A stretch of DNA of 7,402 nt from Methanomicrobiales archaeon (GTDB lineage: Archaea; Halobacteriota; Methanomicrobia; Methanomicrobiales; Methanoculleaceae): contig JAAYND010000028.1 in assembly GCA_012521035.1 (NCBI GenBank), positions 1-7,402 on the forward strand, in the 5' to 3' direction. A program made the translations under genes and the position numbers. Of the stretch, positions 1-6,633 are shown one piece after another. Under the pieces are notes generated by a model that was given only the letters and a program-made list of their open reading frames with translations, searched no databases and was not told the origin of the DNA. Every line of letters starts with the position of its first letter. Positions within the stretch are counted from its first letter, which is position 1.

Positions 1-108
1 CGCAAAGACAGCGATCACAGCGGGGAAGAGCCCGAACCAGATCCCCCCAAAGACCGTCGAGTGGATCCGCCACTCCTCCTTCATCATGGCGAGGAAGAGA
101 TCAACCAC
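1..108 (-). CDS. ABC-2-type transporter permease, N-terminal fragment (cut by window edge)
   Basis: Only the first 36 codons are present; the gene runs off the left edge. The visible protein starts with VVDLFLAMMKEEWRIHS and then turns hydrophobic (VFGGIWFGLFPAVIAVFA). This cytoplasmic amphipathic lead followed by a first membrane helix is usual for ABC-2-type permeases. I chose the GTG at 108 because GGTGA lies five bases upstream of it, whereas the ATG codons at 87 and 84 have no ribosome-binding site. With this start the gene overlaps the stop codon of the ATP-binding gene by eight bases, implying translational coupling and one transcript. By inference it is the membrane half of the exporter whose ATPase is encoded just upstream. 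The substrate cannot be told. Assignment rests mainly on position, since too little sequence is visible for a family call. Confidence 0.6.
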   Translation of the reverse strand, partial: MVDLFLAMMKEEWRIHSTVFGGIWFGLFPAVIAVFA

Positions 109-835
109 CGGCGTCACCCCGCACCAGGTCGAGGAAGAAGGACTCGAGGTGCCGGCCTGATCCGGTGAGGTCGTCGACCGGGCCGGTGTAGAGGAGCCTT
201 CCGTTATGGATGATCCCGATTCGGTCGCAGATCTCCTCCGCGATCCCGAGGATGTGGGTAGAGAGGAAGACCGTCCCCCCGTCACGGACATAACCACGGA
301 GGAAGTCCTTGACCTTCCGTTGCATGATGGGATCCAGGTTGATCAGGGGCTCATCGATGAGGACGAGCCGGGGTTCGTGGAGGAATGCCTGGGCAAACAT
401 CAGTTTCTGCCGGGTTCCCCGGGAGAGATCCTTACAGAGAACGTCGCGCTTATCCGGGAACTCCAGCAGATCAAACCACCGCTCGCACCGCTCGTCGATC
501 CCGTCAAGGTTTCGGATCCGGGCCACGAAACGAAGGTACTCTTCGGCGGTGAGGAAACTCGGCGGCGTCTCCTGCTCAGGGATGATCCCGACGACCTCCC
601 GGATCCGGATGGGGTTTTCCACCACATCGAGTCCCATCACCCGGGCCGACCCGGACGTCGGCCGGACCTGCCCGGTCAGCATCCGGATCATCGTCGTCTT
701 CCCCGAGCCGTTCGGCCCGAGCAGTCCGAAGAGCTCTCCTTCAGCGACATTGAGCGATACTCCGTTCACCGCCGTGACACTGCCGTAATTCTTCGTGAGG
801 CCCTCCGCCTCGATCATATGATGCATCGCGGTCAT
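101..835 (-). CDS. ABC transporter ATP-binding protein (ABC-2 exporter type)
   Basis: A 244-residue nucleotide-binding subunit that powers export through the permease encoded immediately downstream. Visible motifs in order: Walker A GPNGSGKT (residues 40-47); a Q-loop region GIIPEQ (83-88) with Glu in the usual Gln position, common in the drug/ABC-2 branch; a degenerate signature LSRGTRQKL (137-145); Walker B LVLIDEP with Asp161 and catalytic Glu162; a D-loop NLDP (166-169); and the switch His194 in LSTH. Length and motif spacing are those of a complete single ABC domain. The first ATG (835) has GGAGGAGC directly upstream but rather close; ATG codons at 826 and 817 are alternatives, and the conserved fold begins only at about residue 8. 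An AT-rich box near 880 probably serves as promoter. The family fit is firm; the substrate (drug, lipid, Na+ or other) is unknown. Confidence 0.93.
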   Translation of the reverse strand: MTAMHHMIEAEGLTKNYGSVTAVNGVSLNVAEGELFGLLGPNGSGKTTMIRMLTGQVRPTSGSARVMGLDVVENPIRIREVVGIIPEQETPPSFLTAEEYLRFVARIRNLDGIDERCERWFDLLEFPDKRDVLCKDLSRGTRQKLMFAQAFLHEPRLVLIDEPLINLDPIMQRKVKDFLRGYVRDGGTVFLSTHILGIAEEICDRIGIIHNGRLLYTGPVDDLTGSGRHLESFFLDLVRGDAGG

Positions 836-875
836 GCTCCTCCAGTCTCTGGTGAAAGAAGATCGGCGGCGGGGG

Positions 876-891
876 TCTATAATACCTTTTT
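876..891 (-). promoter_or_regulatory. Archaeal TATA/BRE-like promoter of the ABC transporter operon
   Basis: On the minus strand the sequence AAAAAGGTATTATAGA stands out in GC-rich surroundings. The TATTATAG core (884-877) is preceded by purine-rich AAAAAGG, as expected of a BRE. A start about 25 bases downstream would fall near 855 and leave a leader of about 20 bases before the ATG at 835. This rests on sequence resemblance and spacing only. Confidence 0.5.
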
Positions 892-974
892 ATTTTCATC
901 TGGATGACTGGCACGGGATCCCGAAAAAGAGGCCGGGATTTCGCTCTCTTTCCCCGCGCGCCTCCATCGGCACC

Positions 975-1012
975 GGATCGCATGGTCTTTCGAGGGATCA
1001 GCCCTGCGATCC
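975..1012. repeat. Inverted repeat, potential stem-loop
   Basis: GGATCGCA (975-982) is the exact reverse complement of TGCGATCC (1005-1012). After one mismatch the stem can extend inward by two G-C pairs and a G-U pair. The apical part is about 14 bases. No T-run follows on either strand, so it does not look like a simple terminator. Confidence 0.45.
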
Positions 1013-1030
1013 ATGGGTTCAGGACGTATG

Positions 1031-1049
1031 CCGGAACCTGGTTCTCCGG
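1031..1049. repeat. Short inverted repeat, potential hairpin
   Basis: CCGGA (1031-1035) pairs with TCCGG (1045-1049) around a nine-base loop. It lies 18 bases after the larger inverted repeat, so the two could form a tandem structured segment. GC-rich DNA produces such short stems often. Confidence 0.3.
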
Positions 1050-1117
1050 CAAAGAGCGGGAGGAGAGGAAGATCCGGGAGATCGCGGGGCGTGGTGATCG
1101 GGTGCCCGTCCGCCCGG

Positions 1118-1151
1118 TCAGGTGACAGAAGCACTTATCAGGCCTGACAGA
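1118..1151 (+). promoter_or_regulatory. Repeated motif around the putative phosphorylase promoter (possible operator)
   Basis: TCAGG-TGACAGA (1118-1129) recurs as TCAGG-CC-TGACAGA (1138-1151). The TCAGG halves are 20 bases apart, about two helical turns, and the second copy contains the perfect palindrome TCAGGCCTGA (1138-1147). Between the copies lies ACTTATC (1133-1139), a weak TATA-like box that would place transcription start near 1160, a sensible distance before the phosphorylase start. Such an arrangement suits a regulator-binding site, but function is inferred. Confidence 0.35.
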
Positions 1152-1182
1152 CAATGCCAGTTCATCCCAGGCAGTGATCACG

Positions 1183-3402
1183 ATGAAGATAGAGATATCC
1201 TATGAGCGGTTCGCCCATGTCCCGGAGCGGATCTTCGGGCTGGTCGATCTCGCCTACAACCTCTGGTGGAGCTGGCACTCCTCGGCGACGGTGCTCTTCA
1301 AACAGCTGAACCCGGCGGAGTGGAAGATGAGTCGCCACAACCCGGTCCGGATGCTCCTTGAGACACCTCCGCGGTTCTTTGAGCGGGCAGCAAACAACCC
1401 GGAGTATCTCCGTCGCTACGATATCATCATGTTCCGGTTCCGGCAGTATATGGAACCGACGACGAGCTGGTTTGCGCAACGCTACCCCGGGAGGATGCCG
1501 CTGACGATCGCCTACTTCTCAAGCGAGTTCGGGCTTCACCACTCGCTCCCGTTCTATGCGGGAGGACTCGGCATCCTCGCCGGCGACCACATCAAGGCAT
1601 CGAGCGACCTCGGGATCCCGATGGTCGCTGTCGGGTTCATGTACGCGGAAGGATACCTCCACCAGCACATGGAGGCGACCGGGTGGCAGAAGAACGTCGC
1701 CGAGCTCCTCGACCGCGACGCCGCGCCGGTGATCAGGGTGCTCGACGATGACGGTAAACAACTCGTGGTACAGGTTCCCCTCATCGATCCACCGCTCTAC
1801 GTCGCGGTCTGGAAGGTGCAGGTGGGGCGCGTCCCGCTCTACCTCCTCGACACCCACATCGACGCAAACCTGCCCGAGAACCGGAGCATATCCCACCGCC
1901 TCTACCTGAAAGAACTCGAATGCCGGCTCAGACAGGAGCTGGTGCTCGGCATCGGCGGGAGGAAGGTCCTCGGTACCCTCGGCATAGAATACTCGGCGAT
2001 GCACCTGAACGAGGGGCATTCAGCGTTTGCCCTCCTTGAAAAACTCCGGGAACGGCTCGCTGCCGGAGTGCCCCCTGACGAGGCGCGCGAACAGATCCGG
2101 GGCACGGCGATCTTCACCACCCACACACCGGTCCCGGCCGCCCACGACGTCTTCCCCGAAGGCCTGATGGCGAAGTACTTCAGCGGTTACTGCCCGTCGC
2201 TCGATCTCGACTGGAATGAGTTCATGGCGCTCGGAAGCGATCCACACAACCCGGGCGCCGGGTTCAACATGACCGCGTTTGCTCTCAGGATGAGCCGCTT
2301 CCATAACGGCGTCTCCCAGAGGCATGGCGAGGTTGCGAGGGAGATGTGGAGACCGCTCTGGCCTGACCGCGCCGTTGAGGATGTCCCGATCGATGCCATC
2401 ACCAACGGTGTCCACGTACCGACCTGGCTGAACCACCGGATCGAGTCTCTCCTCGACCGGTACATGGATCCGATCTATCCGAACTGGCGCGAGGAGTACG
2501 ATAACCCGATCATCTGGGAGGTGGTCGACGAGATCCCGGATGAGGAACTCTGGGAAGAACACAAGTGGCTGAAGATGAAACTCCTCTCCCGGGTCCGGGA
2601 GCGTAAACGCCTGAAATGGGCAAGGTACCGGGATGAACCTGCAAACCTGGCCGCCGAGGGGTTGATGCTCGATACCTCGGCGCTGACGATCGGGTTTGCC
2701 CGCCGGTTCGCCGAGTACAAGCGGGCCGACCTCATATTCGAGGATATAAATCGGCTTGACAGGATCGTGAACAACCGATGGAGGCCGGTACAATTTATCT
2801 TCGCCGGGAAAGCGCATCCGGCCGATGAGACGGGCAAGAGGATCCTCCAGAAGATCTACCAGTACTCCCAGGATCCCCGGTTCGGAGGCCGGATATCCTT
2901 CATTGAGGACTACGACGAGCAGCTTGCCCGTTATATGGTCCAGGGAGTCGATGTCTGGATGAACACCCCGGTCCCGCTCATGGAGGCGAGCGGCACAAGT
3001 GGTATGAAAGCGGGTATGAACGGGGCGCTGAACCTCTCCGTCCTGGATGGCTGGTGGGTCGAGGGCTACAACGGCAGGAACGGATGGGCATTTGAGGGAC
3101 ACATTCCCTACGGGGGGAACAACCGGGCTGACGCGAACACGCTCTACGACCTCATCGAGAATGAGATTGCACCGCTCTACTACTCGCGGACGATAGACGA
3201 CGTCCCGTATAAGTGGGTCCGGATGATGAAAGAGTCGATGAAGAGCATCTCGCCCCAGTACTGCGCTCTCCGGATGCTCAAGGAGTACATAACGAGCTAC
3301 TACCCTTCGGTCTGCACGTATGCGGCTGAGATGGGGAAGCCTATGGCCGGCGTCCAGGAGGCCTGCCCCACGATCCCTCCCGGCAATTTCATAGAGAAGT
3401 GA
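1183..3402 (+). CDS. glgP: Alpha-glucan (glycogen/maltodextrin) phosphorylase, GT35, DUF3417-containing type
   Basis: This enzyme releases glucose-1-phosphate from the non-reducing ends of storage alpha-1,4-glucan using phosphate and pyridoxal phosphate in the cytoplasm. The N-terminus (ERIFGLVDLAYNLWWSW) is the DUF3417 lead typical of this branch. Phosphorylase motifs follow: SSEFGLHHSLPFYAGGLG; HLNEGHSAF (274-282); FTTHTPVPAAHDVFP; ITNGVHVPTWL; ARRFAEYKR (506-514), the phosphate-binding segment; IFAGKAHPAD; and MEASGTSGMKAGMNG, in which Lys609 is the expected PLP-binding lysine. About 739 residues is in the usual range, and no key residue is missing. I prefer the ATG at 1183, since GTGATC lies just before it; a GTG at 1174 would add three residues. 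Glycogen stores are known in methanogens, so a role in mobilising reserve carbon is likely. The permease gene 17 bases downstream is probably co-transcribed. Confidence 0.95.
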   Translation: MKIEISYERFAHVPERIFGLVDLAYNLWWSWHSSATVLFKQLNPAEWKMSRHNPVRMLLETPPRFFERAANNPEYLRRYDIIMFRFRQYMEPTTSWFAQRYPGRMPLTIAYFSSEFGLHHSLPFYAGGLGILAGDHIKASSDLGIPMVAVGFMYAEGYLHQHMEATGWQKNVAELLDRDAAPVIRVLDDDGKQLVVQVPLIDPPLYVAVWKVQVGRVPLYLLDTHIDANLPENRSISHRLYLKELECRLRQELVLGIGGRKVLGTLGIEYSAMHLNEGHSAFALLEKLRERLAAGVPPDEAREQIRGTAIFTTHTPVPAAHDVFPEGLMAKYFSGYCPSLDLDWNEFMALGSDPHNPGAGFNMTAFALRMSRFHNGVSQRHGEVAREMWRPLWPDRAVEDVPIDAITNGVHVPTWLNHRIESLLDRYMDPIYPNWREEYDNPIIWEVVDEIPDEELWEEHKWLKMKLLSRVRERKRLKWARYRDEPANLAAEGLMLDTSALTIGFARRFAEYKRADLIFEDINRLDRIVNNRWRPVQFIFAGKAHPADETGKRILQKIYQYSQDPRFGGRISFIEDYDEQLARYMVQGVDVWMNTPVPLMEASGTSGMKAGMNGALNLSVLDGWWVEGYNGRNGWAFEGHIPYGGNNRADANTLYDLIENEIAPLYYSRTIDDVPYKWVRMMKESMKSISPQYCALRMLKEYITSYYPSVCTYAAEMGKPMAGVQEACPTIPPGNFIEK

Positions 3403-3419
3403 AGACCTACTACTAAGGT

Positions 3420-4328
3420 ATGAAAGGAGACCGGCCGTCCGGATGGCGGCGCATCGCACCGGTAGCGGCGCTCCTGCTCGTGATCGCGGCAATGCTCGGG
3501 GCGGCGCTCGCTATCGGCACGGGGGTGGCCCCCGACTCTCCGCCCCTTTCGCCGGCGACCCTCCTCCTCCTTTTTGTCATCGGGATCGTCGCCGGGATCC
3601 TCGGCGGGTTGATCGGTGTCGGTGGATCGACGATCATGCTCCCGGTCATGTACTTCTACCTCGGGTTTCCGGGGCCCGTCGCTATCGGGACCGGGCTCTT
3701 TGTGGTCATATTCACATCGCTCTCCGGCGCCTCTGGCCACCTGGTGCGGGGGAACCTGGACCGAAGGGTGGCGACATGGATCGCCCTCGGCGGGCTTATC
3801 GGGGTTCTCATAGGCTCCTGGCTCTTCTCCTTCCTCGTCAGCTATACCCACATCCTCGGCCTCATCCTGGGACTGGTCTTCCTCGTTCCATCCATGAACA
3901 TGATCCGCGAAGGGCTCAGACCCCTGGCCCGCCCGGAACCGGAGCGCATCGGGGGCACACCCCCGGCCCATATCCTCTTCGGTACCGGTGTCGGCGTCCT
4001 GACCGGTATCACCGGGCTCGGGGGCGGATACGCCCTCATCCCGGGGCTGCTCTACCTCTTCGGCGCCCCGGTCGCCCTCACGGCGGGGACGTCGCTTGCA
4101 TCCATGCTCCCGATGGCGATCCTCGGCGGCGCGATCAAACTCGTGGCGGGGCATGTCGCCATCGGTGCAGGGTTGATCCTCGCGGCAGGGTCGATCGCCG
4201 GTGCCCAGGTGGGTGCAGCGACAATCCGGCGGTTCCGGCCGGCGACGCTGAAGCTCATATTCGGCATCTACTTCCTCTACGCTGCAATCCGGTTCATCGC
4301 CGAGTTCTTCGGGATCGGTCTGCTTTAA
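3420..4328 (+). CDS. TauE/SafE family membrane permease (sulfite exporter TauE-like, DUF81)
   Basis: A 302-residue polytopic membrane protein. The family's internal duplication is plain: GILGGLIGVGGSTIMLP (59-75) is mirrored by GVLTGITGLGGGYALIP (192-208), each followed by an A-GTGL/A-GTSL motif, with a charged cytoplasmic loop (about 161-180) between the halves. An additional hydrophobic helix (12-34) precedes the first half. Family members move anions such as sulfite, sulfoacetate or other sulfur-containing organic acids across the cytoplasmic membrane; the substrate cannot be read from sequence. The ATG at 3420 has AAGG almost touching it, which is poor spacing. An internal ATG at 3492 (residue 25) with GTGATC six bases before it is an alternative that would remove most of the first helix. 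The 17-base gap after the phosphorylase and lack of a promoter in it suggest co-transcription, without an obvious functional link. Confidence 0.9.
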   Translation: MKGDRPSGWRRIAPVAALLLVIAAMLGAALAIGTGVAPDSPPLSPATLLLLFVIGIVAGILGGLIGVGGSTIMLPVMYFYLGFPGPVAIGTGLFVVIFTSLSGASGHLVRGNLDRRVATWIALGGLIGVLIGSWLFSFLVSYTHILGLILGLVFLVPSMNMIREGLRPLARPEPERIGGTPPAHILFGTGVGVLTGITGLGGGYALIPGLLYLFGAPVALTAGTSLASMLPMAILGGAIKLVAGHVAIGAGLILAAGSIAGAQVGAATIRRFRPATLKLIFGIYFLYAAIRFIAEFFGIGLL

Positions 4329-4331
4329 AAT

Positions 4332-4365
4332 CCCGGTCCTCCGGGAAGGAGGTCAACGCTTTTTT
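4332..4365 (+). terminator. Hairpin plus T-run, likely transcription terminator
   Basis: Directly after the permease stop codon, CCCGG (4332-4336) can pair with CCGGG (4341-4345), or alternatively CCTCC (4338-4342) with GGAGG (4348-4352). A run of six T follows at 4360-4365. Archaeal termination depends chiefly on T-runs, so this is a plausible end for the glgP-permease transcript. Confidence 0.4.
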
Positions 4366-4377
4366 ACTGATATGGGC

Positions 4378-4385
4378 AAATATCT
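4378..4385 (+). promoter_or_regulatory. TATA-like box for the transglutaminase-like operon
   Basis: AAATATCT in a locally AT-rich stretch lies 31 bases before the ATG at 4416. A start about 25 bases downstream of it would give a very short leader. Resemblance and spacing are the only evidence. Confidence 0.4.
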
Positions 4386-4415
4386 AACAGAGGCCCGGTC
4401 TCCGGGGTAGTTCAC

Positions 4416-5336
4416 ATGGAGTGGAGGGATATCGTCACTGTCCTCGCCGGCGGGTTCGTGATCCTGATCGTTGTCCTGGTAGTGAAACCCGCGTTCATGG
4501 TTGATATGATGAGCGGCCCCGGTCCGGTGAAACCCTATTACATCCCACCAGAACCAATTCCGACGGCGAGGCCCTTCCCGGACGATGATCCGGTCTACAC
4601 CAGGAGCTTCCGCTGGACCGCCATCGATGGCGGTGTCCATACAACAGAGGTCAGGGTTCCGGAGGCGCTCTTTGATGAGCACCGCGAGACACCGCGATTC
4701 GATACGCTTGCATGGGGGCGGTACGCCCTCGATGAGGGTGACCGGCCGATCCTCGAGGACCTCGCCCGCCGGATCGCACCTCCCACCACCAACCCCGAGA
4801 AGGAGTACTTCAGGTTGATGGATCTCATATTCTTCGTCCAGCAGATCCCCTATACCCCCGACAGCAGCAAGGAGTCCTACAGGGAGGGAGTCCTCCCCCC
4901 GCATGCCGTGCGCCGGGGTGCGGAGGTCGAATACCCGAAGTACCCCACCGAGACACTCATCGACGGGACGGGGGACTGTGAGGACGCAGTCATCCTGATG
5001 GCAGGACTCCTCGATGCTCTCGGTTACGATACGGTGCTGCTCGGATACAGGGAACATATGGTCCTCGGCATCCGGATGGAGGGGTTCAACCCCTACTACG
5101 CGAAGTACACACCGAAGTACTTCACCCATAAGGGAAAACACTACTACCACGTCGAGGGGACCGATTTTAACTGGGCATATGTCTCTGCAGGTTCTACGGC
5201 CCGCGTAGGAAAACCATCCGCGATCGGGGATGCCGGGAGCACGTCCGGAACGCCGACGATCATACCGCTCCGCTACACACCCGCGCCCGCCGAGTATCAT
5301 ATCCGCCAGGTCCGCCTGCCGGCAGGATGGGGATGA
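4416..5336 (+). CDS. Membrane-anchored transglutaminase-like (cysteine protease fold) protein
   Basis: A 306-residue protein with one N-terminal membrane helix (about 6-23), preceded by few residues and followed by a Pro-rich linker (about 35-59), so the rest is probably outside the cell. The core shows GTGDCEDAVILMAGLLDALGY with Cys188, then HMVLGI with His214, then YYHVEGTD with Glu247 (or Asp250). This is the Cys-His-acidic order of transglutaminase-like folds, in particular the GDCED subgroup known from archaeal and bacterial exported proteins. Such proteins may be peptidases, amidases or cross-linking enzymes; the reaction here is unknown. All three residues look intact, so it is likely active. 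A weak GGGG lies upstream of the ATG. Its stop overlaps the next gene in an ATGA arrangement, and the two products probably work together at the cell surface. Confidence 0.82.
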   Translation: MEWRDIVTVLAGGFVILIVVLVVKPAFMVDMMSGPGPVKPYYIPPEPIPTARPFPDDDPVYTRSFRWTAIDGGVHTTEVRVPEALFDEHRETPRFDTLAWGRYALDEGDRPILEDLARRIAPPTTNPEKEYFRLMDLIFFVQQIPYTPDSSKESYREGVLPPHAVRRGAEVEYPKYPTETLIDGTGDCEDAVILMAGLLDALGYDTVLLGYREHMVLGIRMEGFNPYYAKYTPKYFTHKGKHYYHVEGTDFNWAYVSAGSTARVGKPSAIGDAGSTSGTPTIIPLRYTPAPAEYHIRQVRLPAGWG

Positions 5337-5932
5337 GGGGCATGGACCTGAAGAAACACCTGAAACTGCCAGCGGTCAACGTCGATAAGAGAGACCTCCT
5401 CATAGCCGTTCTGGCGGTGATGGCCGTGATATCGATCGCCTTCTGCGGGTGGACGCTCCTTGCCGATTATGCCGAGAGAGACCGGATCACGGAGTTCAGC
5501 AACCATGTGGCAGAGTCTGAGGCTGACCTCTTCGTGCTCTCAGAAGAGATCTCCGCACACATGCAGTCTCGCCAGGATTATCCCATGATCGCTGAATACG
5601 ACGCCTGGATGAAGAAACTGGGCGCCCTCGCTGATTACGGCCGGGATCTCACGCTCTACCACCGGTACGTTATCGCCGCTGATGAGGTTCCGGAGGCGTA
5701 CGCCGGAGCACAGGATGCTTACGTCCGGGCTCTCGATAGCCTGAACCGCGCGTTCTCACTCTGGTCCTCGGGCGCAGGTGCCTATGGTGCAAAGGTATAC
5801 TCAGCGGCGGACGCCAATTTTGCCGGGGCTGACCGGGCATGGAAGGATTATATCGCCGCGCTCAGCGATTATGAACAGGAGCTCCTGAGGGCCGAAGTGG
5901 GAGCGGAAGAAGAGGAGGGGGGAGAGGGTTAG
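5333..5932 (+). CDS. Unrecognised single-pass membrane protein with helical external domain
   Basis: I do not recognise the family. The protein has a short basic N-terminus (KKHLKLPAVNVDKRD), one strong membrane helix (about 22-44), then roughly 150 residues predicted to lie outside and to be mostly alpha-helical. These are rich in Ala, Tyr, Asp and Glu, with repeated AYxxAxDAY-like patterns, and end in an acidic tail (EEEEGGEG). Possible starts are ATG 5327, 5333 and 5342. I chose 5333 because it forms an ATGA overlap with the stop of the preceding gene; 5342 has GAGGGG just before it and is nearly as good. The tight coupling to the transglutaminase-like gene suggests a partner or substrate at the cell surface, which is inference. 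Its TAG stop overlaps the stop of the opposing lipoprotein gene. Confidence 0.72.
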   Translation: MRGMDLKKHLKLPAVNVDKRDLLIAVLAVMAVISIAFCGWTLLADYAERDRITEFSNHVAESEADLFVLSEEISAHMQSRQDYPMIAEYDAWMKKLGALADYGRDLTLYHRYVIAADEVPEAYAGAQDAYVRALDSLNRAFSLWSSGAGAYGAKVYSAADANFAGADRAWKDYIAALSDYEQELLRAEVGAEEEEGGEG

Positions 5933-6546
5933 ACGAGGTACTTCTCCGGAATCTCAATGGTTATGGTGAGTGACCGGATCGACTCCGAGCGGATGATGAA
6001 GTAGTAATCTCCATACCCCTCCCTGATGGTGAACGTCTCTTTCTTCTCCTTTGAGTCTTTACTGCCGCTGAGGATCTCGTTTCGGGAGTACCGGATCGCC
6101 TGTATGACCCGGTTTGGATCCCTGGCGTCCCCGACATCCATCTCGAAGCGGGGTTCTTCGCCCACCGGGGTCATCTTCACGGTCAGATCCCAGTGCGGGA
6201 AGGGGATATGATACGTCTCGGTGGCAACAACACGGCCGGGGCGGTCGATGGTTGCCGTTGCGTACACAACCATCCTCTCTGAGACGCGGACGTCGTCGGG
6301 TGGTTTGCTGAGCGGGATCGTGGGCGTCGGTGTCGGGATGTGGTACCTCTGCGGGTCGACGAACTCTATCTCGTGGCGCACCGGGTGATCCGGCGCTGCC
6401 TCTCGTGTCTCTGTTGCCACAGGCGCAGGGGTAGGATAAAGAGAGGGTGGCCTTCTGAGGCCCTCGGGAATCTCGGGAGCCAGGCACCCGCTGGCGATGA
6501 TCGCCGCCACAACGATGAGGAGGAGCAGGATGAGCCGCCGTTGCAT
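5929..6546 (-). CDS. Predicted lipoprotein of unknown function
   Basis: A 205-residue exported protein. A basic start (MQRR), a hydrophobic stretch (5-18) and IASGC with Cys21 form a lipoprotein-type signal, so the mature protein is probably lipid-anchored on the outer face of the membrane. A Pro/Thr-rich linker follows (about 24-85, with PTPAP and PTPTPT), a likely site of O-glycosylation. The C-terminal 120 residues look like alternating beta strands, ending in DYYFIIRSESIRSLTITIEI, as in small beta-sandwich domains. No enzyme motif is visible and I do not recognise the family. The ATG at 6546 has only a weak GAGAG upstream, and an AT-rich box at 6571-6582 suggests a very short leader. The gene converges on the operon to its left with overlapping stop codons. 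Confidence 0.8.
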   Translation of the reverse strand: MQRRLILLLLIVVAAIIASGCLAPEIPEGLRRPPSLYPTPAPVATETREAAPDHPVRHEIEFVDPQRYHIPTPTPTIPLSKPPDDVRVSERMVVYATATIDRPGRVVATETYHIPFPHWDLTVKMTPVGEEPRFEMDVGDARDPNRVIQAIRYSRNEILSGSKDSKEKKETFTIREGYGDYYFIIRSESIRSLTITIEIPEKYLV

Positions 6547-6570
6547 GTTACTCTCTTTTAAACAGACCCT

Positions 6571-6582
6571 ATTAGTAATTAA
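6571..6582 (-). promoter_or_regulatory. TATA-like box of the lipoprotein gene
   Basis: The minus strand reads TTAATTACTAAT here, the most AT-rich spot between the two minus-strand genes. It lies about 25-35 bases before the ATG at 6546, implying a nearly leaderless transcript, which would fit the weak ribosome-binding site. Confidence 0.4.
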
Positions 6583-6599
6583 CCATCCGCTTCTGGAGA

Positions 6600-6609
6600 G
6601 AATAAAATA
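6600..6609 (-). terminator. T-rich tract after the HEAT-repeat gene
   Basis: The minus strand reads TATTTTATTC about 25 bases after the HEAT-repeat stop codon. T-rich tracts like this can end archaeal transcripts. No hairpin accompanies it, so support is weak, and read-through into the lipoprotein gene is possible. Confidence 0.25.
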
Positions 6610-6633
6610 GGGTTGATCCGGGGAAGCGAGGCT

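Larger units (their letters stand above)
836..1173. other. Non-coding divergent intergenic region
   Basis: This stretch separates the leftward ABC operon from the rightward phosphorylase gene. Open frames of 70-90 codons cross it on both strands, but their translations are rich in Arg and Pro, lack any recognisable fold, have no ribosome-binding site and look like GC-rich chance frames. It holds the ABC promoter at the left, a perfect palindrome CGGGATCCCG (914-923), two inverted repeats (975-1012 and 1031-1049) and a repeated TCAGG/TGACAGA motif (1118-1151) at the right. It is longer than needed for two promoters, so a small structured RNA or a degraded gene is possible but unproven. Confidence 0.5.

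Noticed and set aside
206..907. A 233-codon plus-strand frame opposite the ABC ATPase gene.
   Set aside because: The minus-strand frame carries all the ATPase motifs. The plus frame has no ribosome-binding site or recognisable protein.
914..923. Perfect palindrome CGGGATCCCG as a specific operator.
   Set aside because: GGGATCC-type words are frequent across this GC-rich window, inside genes too, so a single copy carries little weight.
877..1134. Short frames in the intergenic region (minus 877-1134, plus 904-1125) as possible small genes.
   Set aside because: No ribosome-binding site, Arg/Pro-rich composition and overlap with each other and with inverted repeats. They look like chance frames.
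2020..3492. A 490-codon open frame on the minus strand opposite the phosphorylase gene.
   Set aside because: It is a mirror of a GC-rich coding region. The translation is rich in Arg, Pro and Val without any fold or motif, while the plus-strand protein is an unmistakable phosphorylase over its whole length.
3300..4387. Long overlapping frames on both strands across the TauE/SafE gene (minus 3300-4154, plus 3443-4387).
   Set aside because: Both give highly charged, Pro/Arg-rich translations with no family resemblance. The frame with hydrophobic helices and duplicated Gly-rich motifs is the real one.
4346..4411. AAGGAGGT (4346-4353) followed by a 12-codon frame starting at ATG 4373, as a possible leader peptide.
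   Set aside because: The spacing to the ATG is about 20 bases, too long, and the AAGGAGGT is better explained as part of a hairpin before a T-run.
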